Assembly: GCF_029227915.1 (NCBI RefSeq)
Contig: NC_079882.1
Coordinates: 21,953,001 to 22,017,000, forward strand
DNA: 64,000 nucleotides
Source: Hydractinia symbiolongicarpus
Taxonomy: Eukaryota; Cnidaria; Hydrozoa; Anthoathecata; Hydractiniidae
Reading direction: 5' to 3'
The notes below the pieces were generated by a model. That model was not told the DNA's origin, did no database searches, and was given only the letters and a program-made list of their open reading frames with translations. Both the position numbers and the translations under genes were made by a program. Shown here piece by piece: positions 1-11,600 of this stretch (position 1 is its first letter; every line of letters begins with the position of its first letter).

Positions 1-264
1 TCAGCCATTTCTTTGACATGTTAGAAAAGTGTTAGGGATTTTCACTGTTCAAAATATTGGAATGGTTTTATTTACAATCCGTTCCGCCATTGTGCCTGGA
101 TCACTTTCACATGATTAAATCAAAGTTCTGATGGAATATCTGTAACGGCCTAAAATATCTAAAAAGGAATGTCAGGAATTTTAGTCAAAAATGTCAGGAT
201 TGTCATAAAAAACGGGTTAAATATTAAGTGAATAATTGTAATTTGAGGTATTGATGTGTTTTAG

Positions 265-848
265 GATTATCCCAAATTATATTTCAAAAGCAAAGAACGA
301 AAGACGGAAGGTTTTTATTGGTGATCAATTAAATGAGTGTAAAGATTTCTCTGGTTTCTTTTATGTCTTACCGTTTCAGAAGGTGTGTAGATTGACTTAC
401 TTCCCCAGTTTTGTCTTTACAATATTGACTGTACCCTTTAAGTAGAATGCTTGTTAATTTTCACTTGTGCTGCATAATGTTAAAAACTAATTTACAGATT
501 TAATATGTAGGGATACTTAGTCAATTGGGATGTACAACGACAGCTTTTTGATTACATGTTCAACAAGGATTCTCTCAAGGTTTGGATTGCATTTCAACTC
601 ATATTGTTTTGTTTACACTTGGCATAGATAACGTAAATAATAAATGTTGATTTAGGGTGATGTTGATGAGACTCATCTAGTCATAACAGAACCACAGTTT
701 AATTTTACTTCCATAAAGGTTTGATGCCTCTTTTCATTTAATTTACTAAACTAGTCGTTAGCCCGTGGAAAATCCACGGGTTTGCCCGTCCTTTTTATAC
801 CGCATTGCGTGCTTCTCGCTATTGCGCAGCTAAGCTACCATTTTGCGT

Positions 849-879
<31 letters not shown>

Positions 880-905
880 GGACAGACGGACAGACGGACA
901 GACAG

Positions 906-971
<66 letters not shown>

Positions 972-3900
972 GTATACGGGCATTATAATATAGATTATTC
1001 AACTCTCTTTTTTCTTAGGTATTTTTTATGTGTTTTCTTTATGCAGGAGTGTTTAGATGAGATTTTGTTTGAAGAATATCGCTTTAAAGCAGTCTGTCGG
1101 ATAACAGGTGTGTACCTGCCAAATCTTTTACTTGTATTACACTCTACCGTGTAGCTGGTTTGCACTTTAACCCATATAGCTGATTTGCACTCCACCATAT
1201 TTTGTATTTTTGTTTAAACAAAGTATTTCTCTTATTTAATGCTAGCTGCACAATTGGCTGCACGGCAACGAAAACAAGAAGAAGAAGCGTCGAAAAAGCA
1301 CTTGTGCTGTTTGGTTGTTGATTCTGGATTTTCGTTCACACATGTTGTGCCTATATGTAATGGAAAGATTTTGAAAAAAGCTGTACGAAGGTGAGTTTTA
1401 TTTCCGTGCTGTTTTCTTCTCGTAAATTTATTTTCTCTCGTTCTTTAGAAGTGTTTCATAAGGATTTTTTTTAAATTAATCAAATGCAAGAGTTTGGAAT
1501 TTGGAACGTAGAAAGAAAAAGAAAAAAGAAGAATTGTGACGTGGGTTTAATTTTTGCGAATCAGTGAAAACAACACCTACGATGTTGAATTTTTGTCATT
1601 GTTTTGAAAATATGTTCCAATGAAAACTCAAAATTTGCGACAATGAATTCCTGTTAAAGCATTGTAATTTAACCCCATTCACCATAATGAATTGTACATC
1701 TTAATTTGCTTAAAATTCACTTTTTGCGTTACTGGTTATTTTTGGTTTTAAATCTAAAAAGATAAAATTATAAAAAAGGAATGCATCACAACACTTCAGA
1801 TAAATTTTATCCTTTATCTTTTTAGTTAGCTTAATCAAGTATAATTTTTTCTTGTTTTTTTGCTGTCTGAAAGTCGGCTTTCCCAATTAAGTGACTTTGA
1901 ATTCTATTTAGTTTATTTGTATCTCATATTTTGCGACAGCAGCTTCTTATTTAGCTTCTTCTTTAACTTGAAAATTGTTCATAATTTTTTTCTATAATAA
2001 TATCCGTATATCCGTATGTTGTAATTCATGCTGACGGTCGAACCCTTTGATTTTTCCACGACTAGTTTTCACAGTGATAGCCGTATCTTGTTTATGCGTT
2101 AAAATATGACGGATAAAATGTCGACGCGAGAAATATTTACAACGGCTGAATTTTTGCTGATTTTTTCACGAGGGTTAAAAACTTATTATCTTAATGCAAT
2201 GTAAACTTTAAAGATAGCTTGATACTTTTTTTGATTTTTGAGTCATCTTTCTTTGTTTTTCTTAGGATAGATGTTGGTGGAAAACTCCTCACAAACCATT
2301 TAAAGGAAATCATATCTTACAGGTAGCAATCCAAATTTTAAACTTTTGTTTAATTTTTGTTCAATTCCATTTAGCATTTTGTTATGATCCCACCCTTATT
2401 TTAAAAATCAAAAAAAAAATTCCAACTTAACATCGGCGTCATTGTAATTACTTGTGTAAGTTTGTTCGTGAAATATATTTGATAAGTCATATTCTTTTAT
2501 TTCCACTCCTTTAAGATGTTTACAATTTCAGACCACAAAACCTCTGAACGTTCATTTGTTTGCACTTATGTATTTTTATGTTAGCAAATACTATATCACA
2601 ATCCAAGTTGAAATAATATGTTGTAAATCTTTAAATTCTCCCCTATTTATTGGAAGTGCCAAAGAGTCATTTCAAAAATTCAATAATATTTGCCCATCTA
2701 TTAAATTCTACCATCACCTGCAAATGCGAAGCACGGTATCATTTTTAAAAAAACGTCTATTTTTTCCTTTTTGAGGCAACTCCATGTTTTAGATGAAACA
2801 TATGTCATGAATCAGGTAATATCTCGTTTGCTTTGAAAACTTATTTTCCTCAGACTATATTAAAGTTTATACACTCATTTCGTCACTGTAAATCTACTTG
2901 TCGTTGTAAATCTACTTCGTCACTGCAGGTAAAAGAGGATTGCTGTTTTGTATCCAACGACTTCATGGCTGACATAGAAATAACTAAGTATGGATTGTAA
3001 TGTTATTCTGTTGTTTTTAACGTTCTGTATTTATGTCACGTCATATCGCGTCCATTCCCACCTGCAAATAATTATGCGACAATCAATTTCTTCGATTTGT
3101 GCACCAGTGTTGAAGTGGTCTTGATATAAGTTAAAGAATATTAACCAAAATGCATTTCGCTTACTGTTGTTTATTTTAGGAAGAAGAAGACTCTAAATAC
3201 TATTGCTCGTGACTACATACTACCAGATTATACAAATGTGAAGAGGGGTTTTATTCGGGTAACTATTTATAGTCTGGCAACGTTAAGAGTTTCACTAGCT
3301 TTTTGAGAACTAATAAAGTATATTTATTTTAGCCATTAGATGAAATGTGGAAAAAGTACACTGGAACAGAACAAGTGGGCTTTTTTGTTGCTGTTTTTTT
3401 CTTTGCGTGTTGATCATTTCGTTCATTCGTCCGCCCGTCCGGTTAACTTTGGTGACATTTTTGCACAAATGAATTATTTTTTTATTTTTTTTAGCTTTTG
3501 CGAGTAAATAATGAACGATTTACTGTTCCAGAAACATTATTTCATCCTTCAGATATAGGTAAGATTCGTCTTGAGAATTAATTTTTTTTGCAAAGACCGT
3601 CTAAAAAGTAAGCATTACGCTAGCCATTTTATAAACTAGTGTTACACTAGTTTATAAACTAGTGTTACACCGGCCGTAAATAAACCATATTTACATAAGC
3701 CGTCTTCTTATATATGTTTTATACTATTTAGGAATACAGCAAATGGGCATACCAGAAACTATATTTCACTCGATTAACCAAACTCCTGTGTGTAAGTGAA
3801 CTTATTAATGATCAATTATAAGCCAACCAATTTCGTTCCTAGGACTTTTTAGGTTTTTTAAATTAGAAAAAAAAGTGAAAGCTTTTGGTCTGGCTGCTCA

Positions 3901-6098
3901 CATGACAACTCGAAACCCATGTATCGTAGGTGTGCAGAATATTGCAGGAAAACAATTACTCGCTATCTCAAATAATTTTCTAATAAGGAATAAAAAAATG
4001 TAGAAATACAATATCGGCTTATCCCTGCATTTATGTTCATATCCTGTCCGCTGAGATGATTTTTAGCCAGTTGAAAAAATCTTATTCAAAAATACAGTTA
4101 AATTTTTTTCTATAAAATTCGTAGTTTTATCGTGATAGTTATAGCTAGGCTTAGTGGAGAAATAGTCACTCCTTACTATCCCTGAATAAACAAAATAAAC
4201 GCATAAGAAACCCTGAATTGTATTTTTTTATTATTATTGTTATACGTATTTAAACTTGCGCAAAAATTACAAGCGCGAAAAATAGTCCGAAAAAGGTGGA
4301 CTGTTTGCCTTCAAGCTTATAACTTGCCGATTCGTCAGCTTCATTGATGCATCATGTTATAACCAATCAAATTCTTCACGTGATCAGTCAGTATCAAGGT
4401 CTTCTTCTAGTTCTGTTTCAATATAGAATTTAAGACGCCTGGAGACGATGTTGCTAGTCGACGCGTGCGTCACAGTATTTCGTATGTTTTTATTTCAGGT
4501 ATGCAACCTCACTTCTACATGAATATTGTACTCACTGGTGGAAACACTTGCTTGCCTGGATATCGTAAACGAGTGTACGTCTTTTGTCTTTTAAGTATTA
4601 AATATGCATCGGAACTTAAATCAGAAGCCAAGTTTTCATAAATGAAGGATATCGAGCTTAAAATGTCAGCAGAATGTATCAAGATAGTTACATGAATCGT
4701 AACTTACTCATGTGCAATTTTGTTAGCTGTCCTTCCACGTGTCGACACGCAAAATTTAAACTACTAAGGCTCGTTCTAAGATCGCTTGTCCTTTTCTTAT
4801 GAAGTGGAAAATATGTACAATCAAAACTGTCAGAAAATCGATAAATTAGAGAGTTCGACCTAACGTGATTTCACAGCTTGTTTACGGTGGGACGAAAGAA
4901 ATAAGGCCCGCAGGGGGATTTTTTTTAATGGGAACTAGGAGGAGATCGATGTCCACTTTCAACCCCGTCCAAAATGAAATTTTAGCTAGATTGTGATTAA
5001 TGATAGGTTCGTTTTGATTTGTAATGTTCATATTGTTGCAAATCAGTCCTATAATCTTGATTTCGTACCGGTCGCATTGTTTTTTTGCGTGTAGTAAAAT
5101 GAATTGGTGTGCATGCGTGAGTGTTTTACTTGATTTTAATTTGCCTGAGCCAAAGATTGCGTCATCAATGTTTAATAAGACATTTCATGCTTGACTAGAA
5201 CCAAATCAGGGTGTTCATTCTATCGTTATTTTTTAGTCTGTTCTATCAATACGCTTGTATTAAATTTGCATTTTTTGGTAAAACCAAGCTTTGTTGGAAT
5301 ATGTACGAGCTAGGGAAATTGTCAGGATTTTTTTTTTCGGAAAATGTGAGGAAAGTGAGGGGTTACTTAGCGTGACACGCCGCAAGGAACTGCGTTTTTA
5401 GTATGAATTTAGCTTAACTTGCGTGAAGCGTAACAAAGCTTCTTTTATACACATTCGCGAAATTATATACCTTTGATTTATTATTTAAGATATCATACGC
5501 AAAAATTATAATCCGCGAAAAAAAAAATACCTAAGTTTCGTTAAATTTAGTACGGTGAATAGAAGCTCGGACTATTCACAAAAAATGAAAACGAAACGCT
5601 GACGCAAAAATCATAAATGATTGTTAAAAGTAAACATGATGTTTTATTGTTTCATTGGCTAATATTTAACACTTGTCACCCTTAAAATGTAATATTTTTT
5701 GATCCATAAAAAATGATTACCTTTATTGCAGCGGTAGCTTACCTTTAAGAGTCTTCTGCATATTTCTTCTTTTAGATATGACGATGTGCGAAGTTTGGCG
5801 CCAGTTGATTTTGACGTGAATGTACATGCTTCCGACAGGTACGGCAATTTTACATTTTTTATTCAGATTTCTCTGTTCATATTAAAATACTACCTATACT
5901 TCGTAGCTACGTAAATTACCAGCACGCCAATTGTTTTGTTTTTTTCGTTCTAGTCCAATGACCTATTCATGGGAGGGAGGAGTGTCGCTCTCCAAACACG
6001 AACAATTTTTGACAAATTTTTGTGTTACCAGACAAGAATATGAAGAATCCGGTCGAGCGATATGCTCTCAAAAGTTTGAAGGAGGGGTACCAGGTTGA
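265..6098 (+). CDS. ACTR6: Actin-related protein 6 (ARP6), 5'-partial, 15 exons in window
   Basis: Nuclear actin-related protein of the SWR1/SRCAP complex, which deposits histone H2A.Z. Exons: 265-382, 511-579, 656-718, 1047-1107, 1246-1390, 2266-2322, 2776-2815, 2929-2987, 3180-3258, 3333-3374, 3495-3558, 3732-3791, 4499-4574, 5776-5838, 5954-6098. All are bounded by AG/GT and the phases join into about 379 codons ending in TGA. Diagnostic ARP6 stretches are GYLVNWDVQRQ (exon 2), ITEPQFNFTSIKE, DSGFSFTHVVP, INVGG-like IDVGGKLLTNHLKEII, GIQQMGIPE and the actin-fold LTGGNTCLPGY near the C-terminus. Exon 1, coding roughly the first 23-25 residues, is not found in bases 1-264 and should lie upstream of the window. 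The C-terminus ends ICSQKFEGGVPG, a few residues longer than I expect for vertebrate ARP6. Identity is very secure; intron boundaries are inferred by eye. Confidence 0.95.
762..780. repeat. Short perfect hairpin next to the GACA microsatellite
   Basis: CCCGTGGA, a 3-base A loop, then TCCACGGG, inside ARP6 intron 3. The stretch from about 750 to 971 reads as one interspersed repeat: hairpin, then a short unique part, then a simple-repeat tail. A similar CCCGTGGA word recurs at about 23658 in the UBL3 intron. The family is not identified. Confidence 0.5.
849..971. repeat. (GACA)n microsatellite, about 123 bp
   Basis: Uninterrupted tetranucleotide GACA array with a few GACG variants, in the ARP6 intron between exons ending at 718 and starting at 1047. 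Open frames across it translate to threonine-aspartate-arginine-glutamine repeats and are artefacts of the repeat. Confidence 0.95.
3628..3658. repeat. 31-bp palindrome
   Basis: Two 15-base arms (TTTATAAACTAGTGT and its reverse complement) around a single T, inside an ARP6 intron. The right arm continues into a further partial repeat of the same sequence up to about 3670, so the site is both palindromic and tandem. Confidence 0.8.
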
Positions 6099-6436
6099 AT
6101 CCAGGATGCAGATTGAAGCAGCCACGAAAAATAAACACAGCCATTGCCGGATGTATACCAGTACCGACGAATTTGGTTTTGAGAGTGGAAGAACCAGTAC
6201 GGTTACTAAGGAGCAGCTTGGGCTCCCTTCCGGATTTGCTAGATAGGGGAGCCCTGACAATTCTTCTCTCCACACCAGACTTCGTCGTCCTTGTATGGTC
6301 ATCCCTTTACTTTTTTGTCAGAAAATTTTAAGGAAATAATTTTCACAAAAGATTAAAACGTTTGCATGAGCAGGCATTTAAAAGAGCATTACACTTCGAC
6401 ATTCACAGTTAAAACTTTTTCAGAATTACCTCTGAC

Positions 6437-6442
6437 AATAAA
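6437..6442 (+). other. Candidate poly(A) signal for ACTR6
   Basis: AATAAA about 340 bases after the ARP6 stop codon. It is the first canonical hexamer in a suitable place; use is not proven. Confidence 0.45.
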
Positions 6443-6735
6443 GTACTTAATATATACGCCGCTTGTTTCTACATTTTTTTGTCAGCATATTTATAATTAT
6501 ATAAAAACAATAACTTATTACTAAATTACGTTGTTTTTCCTTTATTGATAAATAATACATTTTGGTATACATTTCAGTTTACTGTGAAGTGAATTGAGCC
6601 GCACACATACTGTGTCAAATGCCGGCAAATAAAAGAAATTTACGTAGTACGGTAAAAATAAATATTGCGCATGTGCAAATTCATGCGAATAAAGTGTGAA
6701 CCCGCCTTTTGATGCAATGTTCTGCTGCAGTGTTG

Positions 6736-7303
6736 GTTCGAGTCTCCCAAGGAGACGTTTTTCTAAAATAAAACTTTGTGAATGAGACCTCGTTGATAAC
6801 GTTGCAACTGCAATTTGGGACATTGACAGTTTAAGTTTTGCGAGTTGGAAACCAATGCTATTCTCGTCGGCGAGGTAGTAAATATCTAATAGAATACAAG
6901 GTGCTTAGTCTAAATCTGAAAATGGGTCTTCTGTTTAGAGCTCGTGATCGAATGCTTCTGATATGCTGGCTTTTTCGAATCCCTTGATTATAAGCTGCTA
7001 AGAATGTTTTAAATTATCAAAAAGCCAATAACTCATTGAGCATAAAATGGTTTCATTACAATACGGTTGGTAACCACATTTTTTATTGAAAATAAAGACC
7101 GAAAGACACCATTAAGCACGTTTTGAATTTTTGGGGAATTTTAAAAGCATGGAAAATAAATTAAAAAGGAAAATTTGAGCAATTAAATTTTCGGACGCAC
7201 ATTAGTCCGAAAATAAGTCCTTAAAAAAGTAAATCCTGATAGGTTAATTATAGCAGGACATTAGGCCGCAAAAGAGGCTATCAAAATTTGGGACCTTATT
7301 CGT
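6736..7303. repeat. 568-bp tandem duplication, unit 1
   Basis: First of two head-to-tail copies between ACTR6 and TMEM63. Reading both side by side shows only about three substitutions: G/A near 6751, C/T near 7110, and C/G in a run near 7220. No coding potential was recognised in the unit. The boundaries share at most one base of homology. Confidence 0.9.
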
Positions 7304-7871
7304 GTTCGAGTCTCCCAAGGAAACGTTTTTCTAAAATAAAACTTTGTGAATGAGACCTCGTTGATAACGTTGCAACTGCAATTTGGGACATTGACAGTTT
7401 AAGTTTTGCGAGTTGGAAACCAATGCTATTCTCGTCGGCGAGGTAGTAAATATCTAATAGAATACAAGGTGCTTAGTCTAAATCTGAAAATGGGTCTTCT
7501 GTTTAGAGCTCGTGATCGAATGCTTCTGATATGCTGGCTTTTTCGAATCCCTTGATTATAAGCTGCTAAGAATGTTTTAAATTATCAAAAAGCCAATAAC
7601 TCATTGAGCATAAAATGGTTTCATTACAATACGGTTGGTAACCACATTTTTTATTGAAAATAAAGACCGAAAGACATCATTAAGCACGTTTTGAATTTTT
7701 GGGGAATTTTAAAAGCATGGAAAATAAATTAAAAAGGAAAATTTGAGCAATTAAATTTTCGGACGCACATTAGTCCGAAAATAAGTGCTTAAAAAAGTAA
7801 ATCCTGATAGGTTAATTATAGCAGGACATTAGGCCGCAAAAGAGGCTATCAAAATTTGGGACCTTATTCGT
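7304..7871. repeat. 568-bp tandem duplication, unit 2
   Basis: Second copy, exactly 568 bases downstream of unit 1 at every checked landmark (for example GAGACCTCGTTG at 6784 and 7352, and the unit ends at 7293 and 7861). The near identity implies a recent event or a collapsed or duplicated haplotype in the assembly. Confidence 0.9.
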
Positions 7872-8221
7872 GAGTAGATTTTTTATTTGTAGGATCACAA
7901 CAAACCAGAATAATATCGAAATGCAAGATGATGGCGAAGTTTATTCTAAAATATGCAAAAATTAAATTTACGAATTCGAGTGAAGTTGGAAATATTAATC
8001 TTCTAAAAGTTTTTTTCGCATTTGGGAAAATTAAAAAAAAAGCTTTTGAAAACGCAGAAAAAGATTGCGGTTTAGACATAGAATAACGGCAATATATTTT
8101 CCAAATAAAGTCTACAAAAATAAAAATAGTGCGTCTATACAATTAAGAATTTACACTCACAATCGAGAAACAAACAAACTTTAACAACAAAAACATTCGC
8201 GAATTACACAACCCGCTTGTC

Positions 8222-8227
8222 TTTATT
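8222..8227 (-). other. Candidate poly(A) signal for the TMEM63-like gene
   Basis: AATAAA on the minus strand, about 430 bases past the stop at 8654. The stretch between is AT-rich and holds no other recognised feature. Confidence 0.4.
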
Positions 8228-8653
8228 CACTGGGTTTTGCAGTTAGAGCGAAATTGTATTCAAATATAATTTACAAGGACTTCAAGGAAAATAATATCAC
8301 GGTGAATGTTGTTATAAGCAAAAATTTCAGTTGCACAATATTTTCCTTGGGCGCAACAGTTTTTAGAATGGTGATTTCCCCCAAAATAACTACTTTCAAA
8401 GATCTATTCTGGTGATATGAAATATTTTTCAAAACACAAAAACTGTACCATACGGACAGCAATTTTTGCGAATTTCGTTAAATTTCCAAAAAAAACAAAA
8501 CAAAACAAAACCCGAAAAGTTGTCTATTTAACAATTCTCCAAGACATCTACTTTGAAAAGTTAGTGCTTTGTGAATAGAAATACATGCTTCAGTTAACAC
8601 AACCCAAATTTACCAACAACAAATATTTTTACAACGCAGGCAGTAGAGGTTCA

Positions 8654-11600
8654 TTATCTACCAAGCAATCGTCCATTTTCTCTCATTTCTTGTGCATCTT
8701 CGTCTGTGTCGTTCATTGAAGTGATTGGGATGTAATCATCTATATCAGTAAGTCTGTCAGAAGTGACCTCAAATACTTCTGGCACGAGCAAATCACGTAT
8801 GTACCTTTTGCGAACGTCCTGTATCAAAACTAATTCACGTCAGAAATTCAGCAGTGTCTGGTTAAAGTTGCAGATGAAATATTTTAAAACAGAGCGCCAG
8901 ACAAGCTATATTACAAAGCTCGGGTTAAAACATTAGACGAAGAACCGGGTTTCTTTTCTTTCCTAAGCGATGAAAGCAAAATGCATAATTTATTTTTATG
9001 ATTGGAAGTTTAAACTAAGAAAATGCAGAAACGATGCATTTTTGAGGAACTTAATTTGCGAATCAGACCCAAAATCGCAAAAATAAGTTCTGTAAAACTT
9101 TCTTATCTCAGATATATTTTCCTAGTTTTTTTAGTTTTTTTTTTTAGGTTAAATGACCACTTACGCAGTAGTGTTGCAAGGTGATGGATTCCAAAATCGC
9201 CAAATTAAGTTCTGCAAAAATTTCTTCTGGCAAAAATTTTTACCCTTATGATTTCCTTGTTTAATGAGGTTAAAATGACCACTTAGGAAGCAGTACTGGA
9301 GGACACTAAACAATACTTTAGCTGAAACAAACAAACATGGAATTGACATACCTCTAGAAATTTCTTTTCTGCATATTTAGTGTCGCCAGCTTCACTTAAA
9401 GCTAGGTACTCACCACAAGGTACGAATTTATGGTTAACGAACCACCAATATGTGATGGTTAGTAAAACCACGGGCGAAACAAAAATTGCACAATACCACA
9501 TTCCTTTTAGTAAAAATACACCAATCATCAGCAGCTGAAAAACAACCATGCAGAAGAGTATTCTAAAACAAAACGAAGGAGTGTTAGCTATTTGCGAGAG
9601 TAAAAAAAAAACACTACATTTCACGGGAATTAACTTTCGTAGATGATTCTATAACATTTCGTGAATATTATTATTCGCGAATGATGTTAAAATATTAAAT
9701 TATTTTGGTAAGAAAAGCCTTGTTACAACAAAAAAACACAGTTGTACTTTCGATGACTTTTGTTATGATTTTGGTGGCAGCGTTTGACTTCTTTGTGCGA
9801 GTGCTTTCACAATTTTTTTGCATTTCGTGATATTTGCGACGTATCTTGAATATTTCGCGGACGTACATAATTTCGCGAAAAGCATGATAGACGACTTTTT
9901 TTATAAGCAAACACACAAATTTTAATGTGACCGGAATGTCATTTATTTATTAAGATCGAATTCACGCGTTGGCATATTCAGTTAAAAGGTAGCGTAGTTT
10001 TTTGCATAGAACGTATATAACTTTATTTTTACATGGAACGTATATAACTTTACAGGTACAAGGTACATAACTCTTACAGCAGGATATGTCTAGAAACTAC
10101 TGCTGCTTTTATTTTTGTTTTTTCTCTTCCCTTTCTTATATTCAAATTTACTCACTACAAGGCTGTTGCTTAGCAATTGCTTCGATAACTGAAGGATTTG
10201 AGTTTTGTGTTGTTTATAGAACTTGTTTGCAGAACTTTAGTAGAACAAAATTTACCTGTAAAAGACTTCCGGCCAAAACTTTCCACCGTGTTCATATTCA
10301 GGTATATACACATGTAAAAGTTGATATACCCATACTGTGTACGCGCATGCGTAGTATATAACGAAGAACGGAATGATGATGGGAGACAAAATTGAGTAGG
10401 ATATACCAATCAAGAAAAATAACAGTGCTTGCGAATACTAAAATTGAAAGTAAAACTGAAACTGATAACTTGAAACAATTTTTGGAATAAAGGCTATATT
10501 CGACATCGCTGTGTCTGCATTCATCCTGCAACAACTTAATAAATAATTAAGTCCTGTATGAGAATAAAATGCGATGACTGAACTAAAAAATTATACTCCT
10601 AGTAACATAATTGTTGGGAAAGGGGTAGTGGGGAAATGTGAGACATGGTTCTGTATAGTCATCGCTTTTATATCAAAACGACTCGCTTTTATCTGGCATT
10701 TCACAATTTATTTTGGTTTATATACGGCTTTCTTATATTAAATTTGGTTGAATAAAACATATTGTAGGGTTATTACCATAACTTCATATTCTGCACGCTT
10801 TGGTCTCCATGCATCCAAACGTTCCCGTTGTGTTTTTGCTATCCTGTATAAAAAAAGGTTAAAGGTTATCAGATGAACTTCACTTGTTTTCCACAACAAC
10901 AATCAAACATCGTCTCACCATTTCAATTTGATGGCAGTTAGAATAAGCGGGACTAATCTTGTTACTTCAACCGCCAAGCCCACAAACGAAGAGAGGGATA
11001 GGTAGTTGATAAAGAATCCAGCCTGAGATGGTAGCGATTTTGCAAGCAATTGTGGAATCTGAGTAGGATGGTCTAGTATATTACTAAGGTACTTCATAAC
11101 CGATCCAGAAATAATGTAGATGAAAAATGTATTAAACGTCTAAAAAAACGAAACAGATAAGTCATTAAAATGTGAATAAGAACAAAGCGTTATAAAATAT
11201 AGCTCTTCTGTTTACCTGGAACACGTAAAGACATTTGAACACCATCATAGACATGTTACTTTTGGATGTTCTCCCTTGAAATCGCGCAATAAAAAATAGA
11301 ATCTAAAGAAAATTTTAAAAAAATGTTTGTATAACGAAAGTTTTACTGCACCACATCAAAAATTGGTACTTTTTAACTTAAATAGGCTTTCACATCCATA
11401 CAACAATTGTACATATTAAAGAAGAACTCCTTTGCTTATCACTAACATACTGTCTGGTAGCGAGTGGGATTCGATCCGCGGTCCCCAAACTGGAAGCCGC
11501 GGTCCCCGAACTGGGATCCGCGGTCCCCGAACTGGGATCCGCGGTCCCCGAACTGGGATCCGCGGTCCACGAAGTGGGAGCCGCACACGAACCCACTACA

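Noticed and set aside
805-1154. Open frames through the GACA microsatellite
   Set aside because: They exist only because a tetranucleotide repeat has no stops in some frames; true ARP6 exon 4 (1047-1107) is in the 3' part with its own splice sites.
5967-6331. Overlapping frames on both strands at the end of ARP6
   Set aside because: Shadows of the last ARP6 exon, which is supported by homology and phase in one frame only.
10438-10504. U12-type (AT-AC) intron in the TMEM63-like gene
   Set aside because: ATAGCCTTT resembles the minor-class donor only with a mismatch, and no TCCTTAAC branch site precedes the acceptor.
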